This document shows positions 8,738-17,575 of a DNA stretch of 64,000 nt, piece after piece. Both the position numbers and the translations under genes were made by a program. The number at the start of each line of letters is the position of its first letter. Position 1 is the stretch's first letter. Under the pieces are notes generated by a model that saw only the letters and a list, made by a program, of their open reading frames with translations, was not told the origin of the DNA and did not search any database. The stretch spans positions 3,162,001-3,226,000 of the forward strand of contig OZ243958.1 of NCBI GenBank assembly GCA_965214495.1. The letters run 5' to 3'. Origin of the DNA: JANQOH01 sp965214495. GTDB lineage: Bacteria; Pseudomonadota; Alphaproteobacteria; UBA7887.

Positions 8738-10447
8738 ATGCCCCCGACCGACCCCATCGTCCTCGAACTGTTCCGCAACGCCGTCTTTTCGCTCGCCGAC
8801 GAAATGGCGGTGACGATCTGCCGCACCACCTATTCCGGCGTGTTGCGCGACAACATGGATTTCTCGACCGCGCTCGCCGATGCCGAAGGGCGGCTGGTCG
8901 CGCAGGGGCTCACTCTGCCTGGCCATCTGGGATCGATCCCGACCGCGCTCGCGGTGGTGGTCGAACGTTTCGGGAGCACGATGGCCGAAGGCGACGTGTT
9001 CGTGATGAACGACCCGTTCGACGGCGGGATGCACCTTCCCGATATTTTCGTCTTCAAGCCGGTCTTCGCTGCCGGCCGCCGCTGTGCCTTCGCCGCCACG
9101 GTCTGCCATCACGGCGATGTCGGCGGCCGCGTCCCTGGATCGAACGCCTCCGACTCGACCGAGATCTACCAGGAAGGATTGCGCATCCCGCCGCTGCGTC
9201 TCTACCACGCCGGCGCGCGGAACGAGACCCTGTTCGCGCTGATCGAGAAGAACGTGCGCATTCCCGTGCAAGTGCTGGCCGACCTGCGCGCGCAGCTCGC
9301 CGCTTGCCACGTTGCCGAAAAGGGCGTCCTCGATCTCGTCGCGCGTCACGGCGCCGGCGAGATGGAAACCCTGATGGCCGAGGTCATCGACCACGCCGAA
9401 CGGCTGACCCGCGCCGCCGTCGCCGAACTCCCCGACGGCGAATGGTCGTTCGAGGACTGGATCGACGACGACGGCATCGATGTCGGCGTGCCGATCCGTC
9501 TGTTCTGCACCGTGCGCAAGTCCGGCGACCGCATGGCCGTCGATTGGGCGGGCAGCGCCGGTCAGGTCAAGGGGGCGATCAACAACACGCTGTCGTTCAC
9601 CAGAGCGGCGTCATACACCGCGATCCGCGCCGTCCTTCCCGGCGACATTCCGAACAACGAAGGGGTGTTCCGTGTCATCGACGTGACCGCACCCACCGGG
9701 ACGATCGCCAACGCGGTCCTGCCCGCGGCCTGCGCCGCGCGCGGCCTGACCGGGTTTCGCATGGTCGATTGCTGCCTCGGTGCGCTGGCGCAGATGTTGC
9801 CTGACCGCGTATGCGCGGCCTCCGACGGCGGCAATACCGGCGTCTCGATCGGCGGCCGGGATGCCGACCGCAACCCGTTCATCTTCGTCGATTTCGCCTG
9901 CGGGACGTGGGGCGGACGACCGTGGGCGGACGGGCTGCAAGGCAACTCCAACATGTTCGCGAACATGGCCTCGCAGTCCGCCGAAGTGGCCGAGGCCGAG
10001 CACCCGATCCGTATCGAGGCATACGAACTGATCCCCGATCGCGCCGGCCCCGGCAAGTTTCGCGGCGGCGCGCCCTGGCGCCGCGACTACCGGTTCCTGG
10101 AAGAGGAAGCGGTGCTGCAGGTCCGCGCCGACCGCGCCGCGATACGGCCGTGGGGCCTCTATGGAGGGCGCCCCGGTCGGCCGAGCGCCAATTTCCTCAA
10201 TGGCGAGCCGCAACCGTCGAAACTGACGACGACCATCCGCCGCGGCGACCTGTTTCGTCACGAACTCGCCGGCGGCGGCGGTTGGGGCGACCCGTTCGCG
10301 CGCGATCCCGCACGCGTCGTCGCCGACGTGCGCGACGGCTATGTCAGCGTCGAAGCGGCCCGCGCCGATTACGGCGTCGTCGTCGATACCGGGACCTGGA
10401 CCGTCGACGAGGCCGCCACCCGAAGGTTGCGCTCCGGTCCGGAATGA
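8738..10447 (+). CDS. hydantoinase B / oxoprolinase family protein
   Basis: A 569-residue HyuB-type subunit of an ATP-dependent N-methylhydantoinase or 5-oxoprolinase-like enzyme. Family features are the N-terminal ICRTTYSGVLRDNMDFSTAL, DVFVMNDPFDGGMHLPD (near residues 86-102), HHGDVGGRVPGSNASDSTEI, and the Gly-rich C-terminal AGGGGWGDPFARDP. Length is typical for HyuB. HyuB normally works with an ATP-binding HyuA encoded next to it. No HyuA is visible on either side, so the gene is an orphan here or its partner lies elsewhere. A hairpin spans its stop codon. Confidence 0.9.
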   Translation: MPPTDPIVLELFRNAVFSLADEMAVTICRTTYSGVLRDNMDFSTALADAEGRLVAQGLTLPGHLGSIPTALAVVVERFGSTMAEGDVFVMNDPFDGGMHLPDIFVFKPVFAAGRRCAFAATVCHHGDVGGRVPGSNASDSTEIYQEGLRIPPLRLYHAGARNETLFALIEKNVRIPVQVLADLRAQLAACHVAEKGVLDLVARHGAGEMETLMAEVIDHAERLTRAAVAELPDGEWSFEDWIDDDGIDVGVPIRLFCTVRKSGDRMAVDWAGSAGQVKGAINNTLSFTRAASYTAIRAVLPGDIPNNEGVFRVIDVTAPTGTIANAVLPAACAARGLTGFRMVDCCLGALAQMLPDRVCAASDGGNTGVSIGGRDADRNPFIFVDFACGTWGGRPWADGLQGNSNMFANMASQSAEVAEAEHPIRIEAYELIPDRAGPGKFRGGAPWRRDYRFLEEEAVLQVRADRAAIRPWGLYGGRPGRPSANFLNGEPQPSKLTTTIRRGDLFRHELAGGGGWGDPFARDPARVVADVRDGYVSVEAARADYGVVVDTGTWTVDEAATRRLRSGPE

Positions 10448-10457
10448 TTCGGACCGG
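10434..10457 (+). terminator. hairpin spanning the hydantoinase B stop codon
   Basis: Perfect 8-base arms CCGGTCCG (10434-10441) and CGGACCGG (10450-10457) flank an 8-base loop that contains the TGA stop. There is no T-tract. It may act as a terminator or protect the mRNA end. Confidence 0.4.
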
Positions 10458-10707
10458 GCCCGGCCAGGTGCGCGAGCGCCCGAAGTGCGCAAGACCTCGA
10501 AGATGCGGGAGCGGCGGACCCGGTCCGCGGGCCCGCGCACCGGCCGTCATCCCTGACATACACCGCACGGCGAACGAACCGGGACACTAACCCAAGAGTT
10601 GAATTGCTCGGCGGATTGGGCCATACATCACCGAATCCCCGGCTCGGACGCTTGGTGAAGGAGATGAAATCTCCGGGCATCGTCCGCCGTGCCGCCTCCT
10701 CACCCGC

Positions 10708-10736
10708 CGTTTCGTCCGTAAGGACGCCCCGAAACG
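10708..10736. promoter_or_regulatory. inverted repeat in the autotransporter leader
   Basis: CGTTTCG (10708-10714) and CGAAACG (10730-10736) form the outer arms of a hairpin, with TCC/GGA pairing inside around GTAA. It lies 20 bases upstream of a TTGACG hexamer and could be a regulator site or a leader structure. The 10448-10873 interval contains no gene that could be supported. Confidence 0.3.
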
Positions 10737-10755
10737 ACAGCCCACGCAAACCAGC

Positions 10756-10786
10756 TTGACGCTTACCCTCGTGAAACTCTTGCTAC
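10756..10786 (+). promoter_or_regulatory. weak candidate promoter for the autotransporter locus
   Basis: TTGACG at 10756-10761 is a good -35 hexamer. The only -10 candidate is TGCTAC at 10781-10786, with a long 19-base spacer. If used, the poly-C tract would fall in the 5' untranslated leader. Confidence 0.22.
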
Positions 10787-10820
10787 ACCCGAACGCCGCG
10801 GCCAGACCATCTACGATACT

Positions 10821-10860
10821 CCCCCCCCCCCCCCCCCTCCCCCCCCCCCCCCCCCCCCCC
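10821..10860 (+). repeat. poly-C homopolymer tract (C17-T-C22)
   Basis: Seventeen C, one T and 22 C occur in a row, ending 13 bases before the first possible start codon of the autotransporter gene. No in-frame start codon precedes the tract: the upstream in-frame stop is at 10772-10774. It is therefore read as leader DNA. Tracts of this kind change length by slipped-strand mispairing. It could also be a poly-G read artefact. Confidence 0.95.
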
Positions 10861-10873
10861 GCCCCATACCCGA

Positions 10874-11962
10874 ATGCCGCCGGCCGGCGGGAATAGAATC
10901 GGCGTGGGGAGTCCGCCGTGTCGGCAAACGGAATGCCGTAGAGCAGGACTCACCCTTTTCGCGCTGGCCGCCCTCTGGGTCCTGTTCGGGGGCGATCCGG
11001 CGTTCGCGGACGGTGGAACGCATACGGTAACCACCGGCTCATCCACCCTTTCCTTGCTCGAGTCCGCGCCGCGTCAGGCTTGGCGGCCGGATTCCTGGAG
11101 GGTGCGGGTGCATCTCGACCGAGCGCCCTCGGATAAATATGTCTGCTTCAATTGGCGGATCGTCCACGGGACGACCGATGACAGCGACTTCGACGGCAGC
11201 CTCTCCGGGTTCAGAACCATCAGCTTCGCGGATACGACCGCAAACGTCCCGCTCCCCGTCAGCAACGACTCGGACGACGAGCCGGACGAGACATTCACCT
11301 TCGAGATCGTCTCCGTCGGCCAGTCATCGTCCGATTCCCCCGGCAGTTGCAGCTCGCATTCCCACTACGCGATCGGTTCGCCATCGAGTGTCGCGGTAAC
11401 GATCCGCAACGACGACGGGGCGCCGACGAACAGCGCGCCGGCGTTCGACCCGGACGCGGACTACACGCCGGAAGTGGCGGAAAACACCACGGCGGTCATA
11501 ACGCTGTCGGCGACCGACGCGGACAACGACGAAATCGCCTATTCCATCCAGGGTGGGGCGGACTCCGGCAAGTTCACGCTCACGGGCGCGGCGCTCGCCT
11601 TCACCGACGCCCCGGACTACGAGACCCCCGCGGACGCCGACACGAACAACGAGTATGTCGTGACGGTGCGGGCGAGCGACGGCGCGGAAAACACTGACCA
11701 AACGATTACCGTGACGGTGACCAACGCGCTGGAGACGCTGACGCTTTCGGGGGCGGCGACGGGGACCGAGGGCGGCGCGGACGTGGCCGTGACCGCGGAG
11801 CTGGACGCGCCCGCGCCCGCGGGCGGCGTGACCGTGACGTTCGACACGCCGACGGGGACGGGCGACGCAGGGCGCGAGCGCGGACTACACGCTGTCGGCC
11901 ACGAGCTGCGACATCGCCGCGGACGCGACCTCGTGCAGCATCGACGTGACCGTGGTGGATGA
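10874..11962 (+). CDS. giant autotransporter adhesin, N-terminal piece (frame broken)
   Basis: This is the first of three pieces of one gene. It begins with a long n-region and a hydrophobic signal segment ending PAFA near residue 45. Next is a Calx-beta-like module (about 48-178) with a Cys pair (YVCFNWRIVHGTT and GSCSSHSH), a cadherin-like module (about 183-285), and the start of a second Calx-beta-like module. Homology then stops: an extra G in the GGG at 11870-11872 shifts the frame, and the last 30 or so residues are out-of-frame junk. The continuation (starting GASADYT) is in the next frame from 11871. A GTG at 10904 is an alternative start. No strong ribosome-binding site was seen. Confidence 0.7.
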   Translation: MPPAGGNRIGVGSPPCRQTECRRAGLTLFALAALWVLFGGDPAFADGGTHTVTTGSSTLSLLESAPRQAWRPDSWRVRVHLDRAPSDKYVCFNWRIVHGTTDDSDFDGSLSGFRTISFADTTANVPLPVSNDSDDEPDETFTFEIVSVGQSSSDSPGSCSSHSHYAIGSPSSVAVTIRNDDGAPTNSAPAFDPDADYTPEVAENTTAVITLSATDADNDEIAYSIQGGADSGKFTLTGAALAFTDAPDYETPADADTNNEYVVTVRASDGAENTDQTITVTVTNALETLTLSGAATGTEGGADVAVTAELDAPAPAGGVTVTFDTPTGTGDAGRERGLHAVGHELRHRRGRDLVQHRRDRGG

Positions 11963-14294
11963 CGGCGACGAGGAGCAGGCCGAGACCATCGTGTTGACGG
12001 CGACCACCGACGCGACCGGCATCGACGTCAGCGACGGCCACACCATCACCATCGCCGCCAACGATGTGGCAGTCAGGTATTCGGTGACCCTGGACCGGAC
12101 CGCCTGGTCCTGGTCGGAGGCCGCGCCGGTGGCCTACAACTCGGATGCCTGGAAGGTGAGGTTGAGTGCCACCGAGGCGCCGTCGGACCGTTACGTCTGT
12201 TACACGTGGCGCATCGTCCACGGGACGACCGAAGACGACGACTTCAGCGGCGACACGTCCGGAGTGGAAGCCTTCGGCTTCGGGGAGACATCCGGCCTGG
12301 TCATCCCCCGCGTCAACGACGATTCGCTTGACGAGGGGGACGAGGCGTTCACCTTCGAGATCGTGTCGGCCGGCTATTCGAGCACCGATCGCCCCAGCAC
12401 TTGCTCTTCGCATTCCGACTACGGGGTCGGCTCGCCGTCGAGCGCCACGGTAACGATCGAGGACGACGACGCGGCGCCAACGAACGAAGCGCCGACGGGC
12501 GCGGTCACCATCACCGGGACGGCGACGCAGGGCCAGACGCTGACGGCGGACACCTCGGACATCGCCGACGCGGACGGGCTCGGGACGTTCACCTACCAGT
12601 GGAAGCGTGACGGTTCCGGCATCCCTGGTGCGACCGGCACAACCTATGTGCTGGCGCAGGCCGACGTGGGTGCGGCAATTACCGTGACGGTGAGCTGGAC
12701 CGACAGCGGCAACACGGAGGAATCGCTGACCTCGGACGCCACGGATGCGGTGGCGAATATCAACGACGCGCCGACCGGCGCGGTGACGATCGGCGGCACG
12801 GCGACACAGGGGCAGATGCTGACGGCGGTCACGACCACCATTTCCGACCCGGACGGCCCGGAGACGCTGACCTTCACCTACCAGTGGAAGCGCGGCGGCA
12901 CAGACATCGAGGGCGCGACCGCCTCGACCTACACGCTGGTCCAGGCCGATGTAGGCGCGGCGATCACGGTGACGGTGAGCTGGACCGACGACGGCGGAAC
13001 GGAGGAATCGCTGACCTCGGCCGCCACGGCGGCGGTGACCGACGTCAACGACGCGCCAACGGGTTCTGTGACGATCAGCGGGACAGCGACGCAGGGCCAG
13101 ACGCTGACGGCCGACACGTCGGGCATCGCCGACGAGGACGGGCTCGGGACGTTCGCCTACCAGTGGAAGCGCGACGGCACAGACATCGAGGGTGCGACCG
13201 GCGAGACCTACGTGCTGGCCCAGGCCGATGTGGGCGCGGCGATCACGGTGACGGTGACCTGGACCGACACCGGCAATACGGTGGAGTCTCTGACTTCGGC
13301 CGCGACGGCGGCGGTGACGAACGTGAACGACGCGCCGACCGGTTCGGTGACGATCACGGGGACGGCGACGCAAGACGAGACTCTGACGGCGGTAACGAGC
13401 ACGATCGCCGACCCGGACGGCCCCGCGACGCTGACCTTCAGCTACCAGTGGAAGCGCGACAGTTCCGACATTCCCGGCGCGACCAGCGCGACCTACGTGC
13501 TGGCGCAGGCCGATGTGGGCGCGGCGATCACGGTGACGGTGAGCTGGACCGACGACGGCGGCGCGGCAGAGTCGCTGACTTCGGCCGCGACGGCGGCGGT
13601 GACCGGCGTGAACGACGCGCCGACGGGTTCCGTGACGATCACGGGGACGGCGACGCAGGGCCGGACGCTGACGGCGGACACGTCGGGCATCGCCGACGAG
13701 GACGGGCTCGGGACGTTCGCCTACCAGTGGAAGCGCGACGGCACGGCCATCCCCGACGCGACCGGCACAACCTATGTGCTGACGCAGGCCGACGTGGGCG
13801 CGGAGATCACGGTGACGGTGAGCTGGACTGACGCCGGCAACACGGTGGAGTCTCTGACTTCGGCCGCGACGGCGGCGGTGACGAACGTGAACGACGCGCC
13901 GACCGGTTCGGTGACGATCACGGGGACGGCCACGCAGGGCGAGACGCTGACGGCGGTAACGAGCACGATCGCCGACCTGGACGGCCCCGCGACGCTGACC
14001 CTCAGCTACCAGTGGAAGCGTGACGGTTCCGGCATCCCTGGTGCGACCGGCACAACCTATGTGCTGGCGCAGGCCGACGTGGGTGCGGCAATTACCGTGA
14101 CGGTGAGCTGGACCGACAGCGGCAACACGGAGGAATCGCTGACCTCGGACGCCACGGATGCGGTGGCGAATATCAACGACGCGCCGACCGGCGCGGTGAC
14201 GATCGGCGGCACGGCGACACAGGGGCAGACGCTGACGGCGGTCACGACCACCGTTGCCGATTCGGACGGCCCGGAGACGCTGACCTTCACCTAA
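11946..14294 (+). CDS. giant autotransporter adhesin, middle piece (Ig-like repeats 1-7)
   Basis: This is the continuation in the +1 frame; real homology begins at 11871, while the open frame's first start codon is GTG at 11946. It completes the Calx-beta-like module. It then carries a close paralogue of the N-terminal Cys-containing module (YVCYTWRIVHGTT, STCSSHSDY, about residues 40-175). Seven Ig-like repeats of 93-95 residues follow, each with TATQGQTLTA, YQWKRDG, ADVGAAITVTVSWTD and ESLTS. The frame ends at TAA 14292-14294, created by an extra A: the sister repeat reads CTACCAG where this one reads CTAACCAG. It is unlikely to be a separate gene. Confidence 0.7.
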   Translation: MTVVDDGDEEQAETIVLTATTDATGIDVSDGHTITIAANDVAVRYSVTLDRTAWSWSEAAPVAYNSDAWKVRLSATEAPSDRYVCYTWRIVHGTTEDDDFSGDTSGVEAFGFGETSGLVIPRVNDDSLDEGDEAFTFEIVSAGYSSTDRPSTCSSHSDYGVGSPSSATVTIEDDDAAPTNEAPTGAVTITGTATQGQTLTADTSDIADADGLGTFTYQWKRDGSGIPGATGTTYVLAQADVGAAITVTVSWTDSGNTEESLTSDATDAVANINDAPTGAVTIGGTATQGQMLTAVTTTISDPDGPETLTFTYQWKRGGTDIEGATASTYTLVQADVGAAITVTVSWTDDGGTEESLTSAATAAVTDVNDAPTGSVTISGTATQGQTLTADTSGIADEDGLGTFAYQWKRDGTDIEGATGETYVLAQADVGAAITVTVTWTDTGNTVESLTSAATAAVTNVNDAPTGSVTITGTATQDETLTAVTSTIADPDGPATLTFSYQWKRDSSDIPGATSATYVLAQADVGAAITVTVSWTDDGGAAESLTSAATAAVTGVNDAPTGSVTITGTATQGRTLTADTSGIADEDGLGTFAYQWKRDGTAIPDATGTTYVLTQADVGAEITVTVSWTDAGNTVESLTSAATAAVTNVNDAPTGSVTITGTATQGETLTAVTSTIADLDGPATLTLSYQWKRDGSGIPGATGTTYVLAQADVGAAITVTVSWTDSGNTEESLTSDATDAVANINDAPTGAVTIGGTATQGQTLTAVTTTVADSDGPETLTFT

Positions 14295-17200
14295 CCAGTG
14301 GAAGCGCGGCGGGACCGACATCCCCGGCGCGACCGGGGCGACCTACACGCTGACGCAGGCCGACGTGGACGCGGCGATCACGGTGACGGTGAGCTGGACC
14401 GACGACGGCGGCGCGGCGGAGTCGCTGACCTCGATGCCGACAGCGGCGGTGACCGACGTCAACGACGCGCCGACGGGTTCCGTGACGATCACGGGAACGG
14501 CGACGCAGGGCCAGACGCTGACGGCCGACACGTCGGGCATCGCCGACGAGGACGGGCTCGGGACGTTCGCCTACCAGTGGAAGCGCGACGGCACAGACAT
14601 CGAGGGTGCGACCGGCGAGACCTACGTGCTGGCCCAGGCCGATGTGGGCGCGGCGATCACGGTGACGGTGACCTGGACCGACACCGGCAACACGGTGGAG
14701 TCTCTGACTTCGGCCGCGACGGCGGCGGTGACGAACGTGAACGACGCGCCGACCGGTTCGGTGACGATCACGGGGACGGCGACGCAAGACGAGACTCTGA
14801 CGGCGGTCACGACCACCGTTGCCGACCCGGACGGTCCCGATACGCTGGAGTTCAGCTACCAGTGGAAGCGCGACGGGACAGCCATCGTCAGCGCAACCGC
14901 CTCGACCTACGCGCTGGTCCAGGCCGATGTAGGCGCGGCGATCACGGTGACGGTCAGCTGGACCGACGGCGGCAACACAGTCGAGTCGCTGACCTCGGCC
15001 GCGACGGATGCGGTGACGAACGCGAACGACGCGCCGACGGGCGCGGTGACGATCACCGGCACGGCGACACAGGGGCAGACGCTGACGGCGGTCACGACCA
15101 CCATTGCCGACCCGGACGGCCCAGAGACGCTGACCTTCAGCTACCAGTGGAAGCGCGACGGGACAGACATCTCCGGCGCGACGGCCGCCACCTACACGCT
15201 GGCGCAGGCCGATGTAGGCGCGGCGATCGCGGTGACGGTCAGCTGGACCGACGACGGCAATACGGAGGAATCGCTGACCTCGGAGCCGACGACGGCGGTG
15301 GCGAACATCAACGACGCGCCGACCGGTTCTGTGACGATCAGCGGGACGGCGACGCAGGGCGAGACGCTGACGGCGGACATCTCCGGCATCGCGGACGCGG
15401 ACGGGCTGGGGACGTTCTTATACCAGTGGAAGCGCGACGGGACGGACATCGCCAGCGCGACCGGCGCGACCTATGTGCTGGCGCAGGCCGATGTGGGCGC
15501 GGCGATCACGGTGACGGTCAGCTGGACGGACGGCGGCAACACGGTCGAGTCGCTGACCTCGACCGCCACGGCGGAGGTGACGGACATCAACGACGCCCCG
15601 ACCGGCGCGGTGACAATCACGGGCACGGCGACGCAAGGCCAGACGCTGACGGCGGGCACCTCCGGCATCGCGGACGCGGACGGGCTGGGGACGTTCTCAT
15701 ACCAGTGGAAGCGCGACGGGACGGACATCGCCAGCGCGACCGGCGCGACCTATGTGCTGGCGCAGGCCGATGTGGGCGCGGCGATCACGGTGACGGTCAG
15801 CTGGACGGACGGCGGCAACACGGTCGAGTCGCTGACCTCCGACGCGACGGCGGCGGTGGCCAATGTCAACGACACGCCGACCGGTTCTGTGACGATCACC
15901 GGCACGGCGACGCAAGGCCAGACGCTGACGGCGGACACCTCCGACATCGCGGATCCGGACGGGCTGGGGACGTTCTCATACCAATGGAAGCGCGACGGCG
16001 CTGACATCACGGCCGCGACCGGGGCCACCTACGTGCTGACCCAGGCCGATGTGGGCGCGGAGATCGCGGTGACGGTCAGCTGGACCGACGGCGGCAACAC
16101 AGTCGAGTCGCTGACCTCGACCGCCACGGCGGCGGTGACGAACGCGAACGACGCCCCGACCGGCGCGGTGGCGATCGGCGGCACGGCGACACAGGGGCAG
16201 ACGCTGACGGCGGTCACGACCACCATTTCCGACCCGGACGGCCCCGCGACGCTGACCCTCAGCTACCAGTGGAAGCGCGACGGCACGAACATCGAAGGTG
16301 CGACTGGCGAGACCTACGTGTTGACGCAGGCCGACGTGGGTGCGGCGATCACGGTGACGGTGAGCTGGACCGACGGCGGCAACACAGCGGAGTCGTTGAC
16401 CTCGGCCGCCACGGCGGCGGTGGCGAACGTGAACGACGCTCCGACCGGCGCGGTGACGATCGGCGGGACGGCGACGCAGGGGCAGACGCTGACGGCGGTC
16501 ACCTCCGGCATCGCGGACCCGGACGGTCCCGCGACGCTGACCTTCAGCTACCAGTGGCATCGCGACGGCGAGGATATCACAGGCGCGACGGGGGCGACCT
16601 ACGTCCTGGTCCAGGCCGACGTGGGTGCGGCGATCACGGTGACGGTGAGCTGGACCGACGACGGCGGCGCGGCGGAGTCGCTGACCTCGGCGCCGACAGC
16701 GGCGGTGACCGGCGTGAACAACGCGCCGATGGGTTCCGTGACGATCACCGGCACGGCGACGCAGGGACAGACGCTGACAGCGGACACCTCGGGCATCTCC
16801 GACCCGGACGGTCCTCAGACGCTGATGCTCGCCTACCAGTGGAAGCGCGACGGCGTGGACATTCCCAATGCGACGGCGGCGACCCATGTGCTCACGCAAG
16901 CCGACGTAGGCGCGGCGATTACCGTGACGGTGAGCTGGACCGACGCCGGCAACACGGTGGAGTCGCTGACTTCGACCGCGACGGACGCGGTGGCGAACGT
17001 CAACGACGCGCCGACGGGTTCCGTGACGATCGGCGGCACGGCGACGCAGGGTCAGACGCTGACGGCGGTGACGAACACGATCGCGGACCCGGATGGCCCC
17101 GCGACGCTCACCTTCAGCTACCGGTGGAAGCGCGACGGCGTGGACATTCCCGGCGTGCCCGGTGCGACCTACGTGCTGGCGCAGGCCGACGTGGGCGCGG

Positions 17201-17575
17201 CGATTACCGTGACGGTGAGCTGGACCGACGCCGGCAACACGGTGGAGTCGCTGACCTCCGCGCCGACGGCGGCGGTGACCGACGTGAACGACGCGCCCAC
17301 GGGTTCGGTGACGATCGGCGGCACGGCGACGCAGGGCGAGACGCTGACAGCGGTGACGGACACGATCTCGGACCCGGACGGCCCCGCGACACTGACCTTC
17401 AGCTATCAGTGGAAGCGCGCCGACACGGCCATCCCCGGCGCGACCGGGGCGACCTATGTGCTGGCGCAGGCCGACGTTGGGGCGCGGATCACGGTGACGG
17501 TGAGCTGGACCGACGCCGGCGACACGGCGGAGTCGCTGACCTCGGCGCCGACGGACGCGGTGGCGGACGCAGCCA
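12490..17575 (+). repeat. 18 tandem Ig-like coding repeats of about 282 bases
   Basis: Eighteen copies start with APTG-x-VTI. They begin near 12493, 12770, 13057, 13334, 13618, 13897, 14187, 14467, 14748, 15033, 15316, 15596, 15870, 16150, 16440, 16725, 17010 and 17297. Parts of copies 1-4 recur at an offset of 1413 bases (five units) in copies 6-9, and copies 11-13 are nearly identical neighbours. This shows recent internal duplication and homogenisation. Confidence 0.93.

Noticed and set aside
11706..14321. A long reverse-strand open frame (about 870 residues) over the repeat array
   Set aside because: It is an antisense shadow: its composition is Arg/His/Gly-rich nonsense and it mirrors the real repeats in the forward frame.
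12490..17575. Regular repeats considered as a CRISPR array
   Set aside because: The period is 282 bases, the units are fully coding and adjacent, and there are no short repeats with unique spacers.
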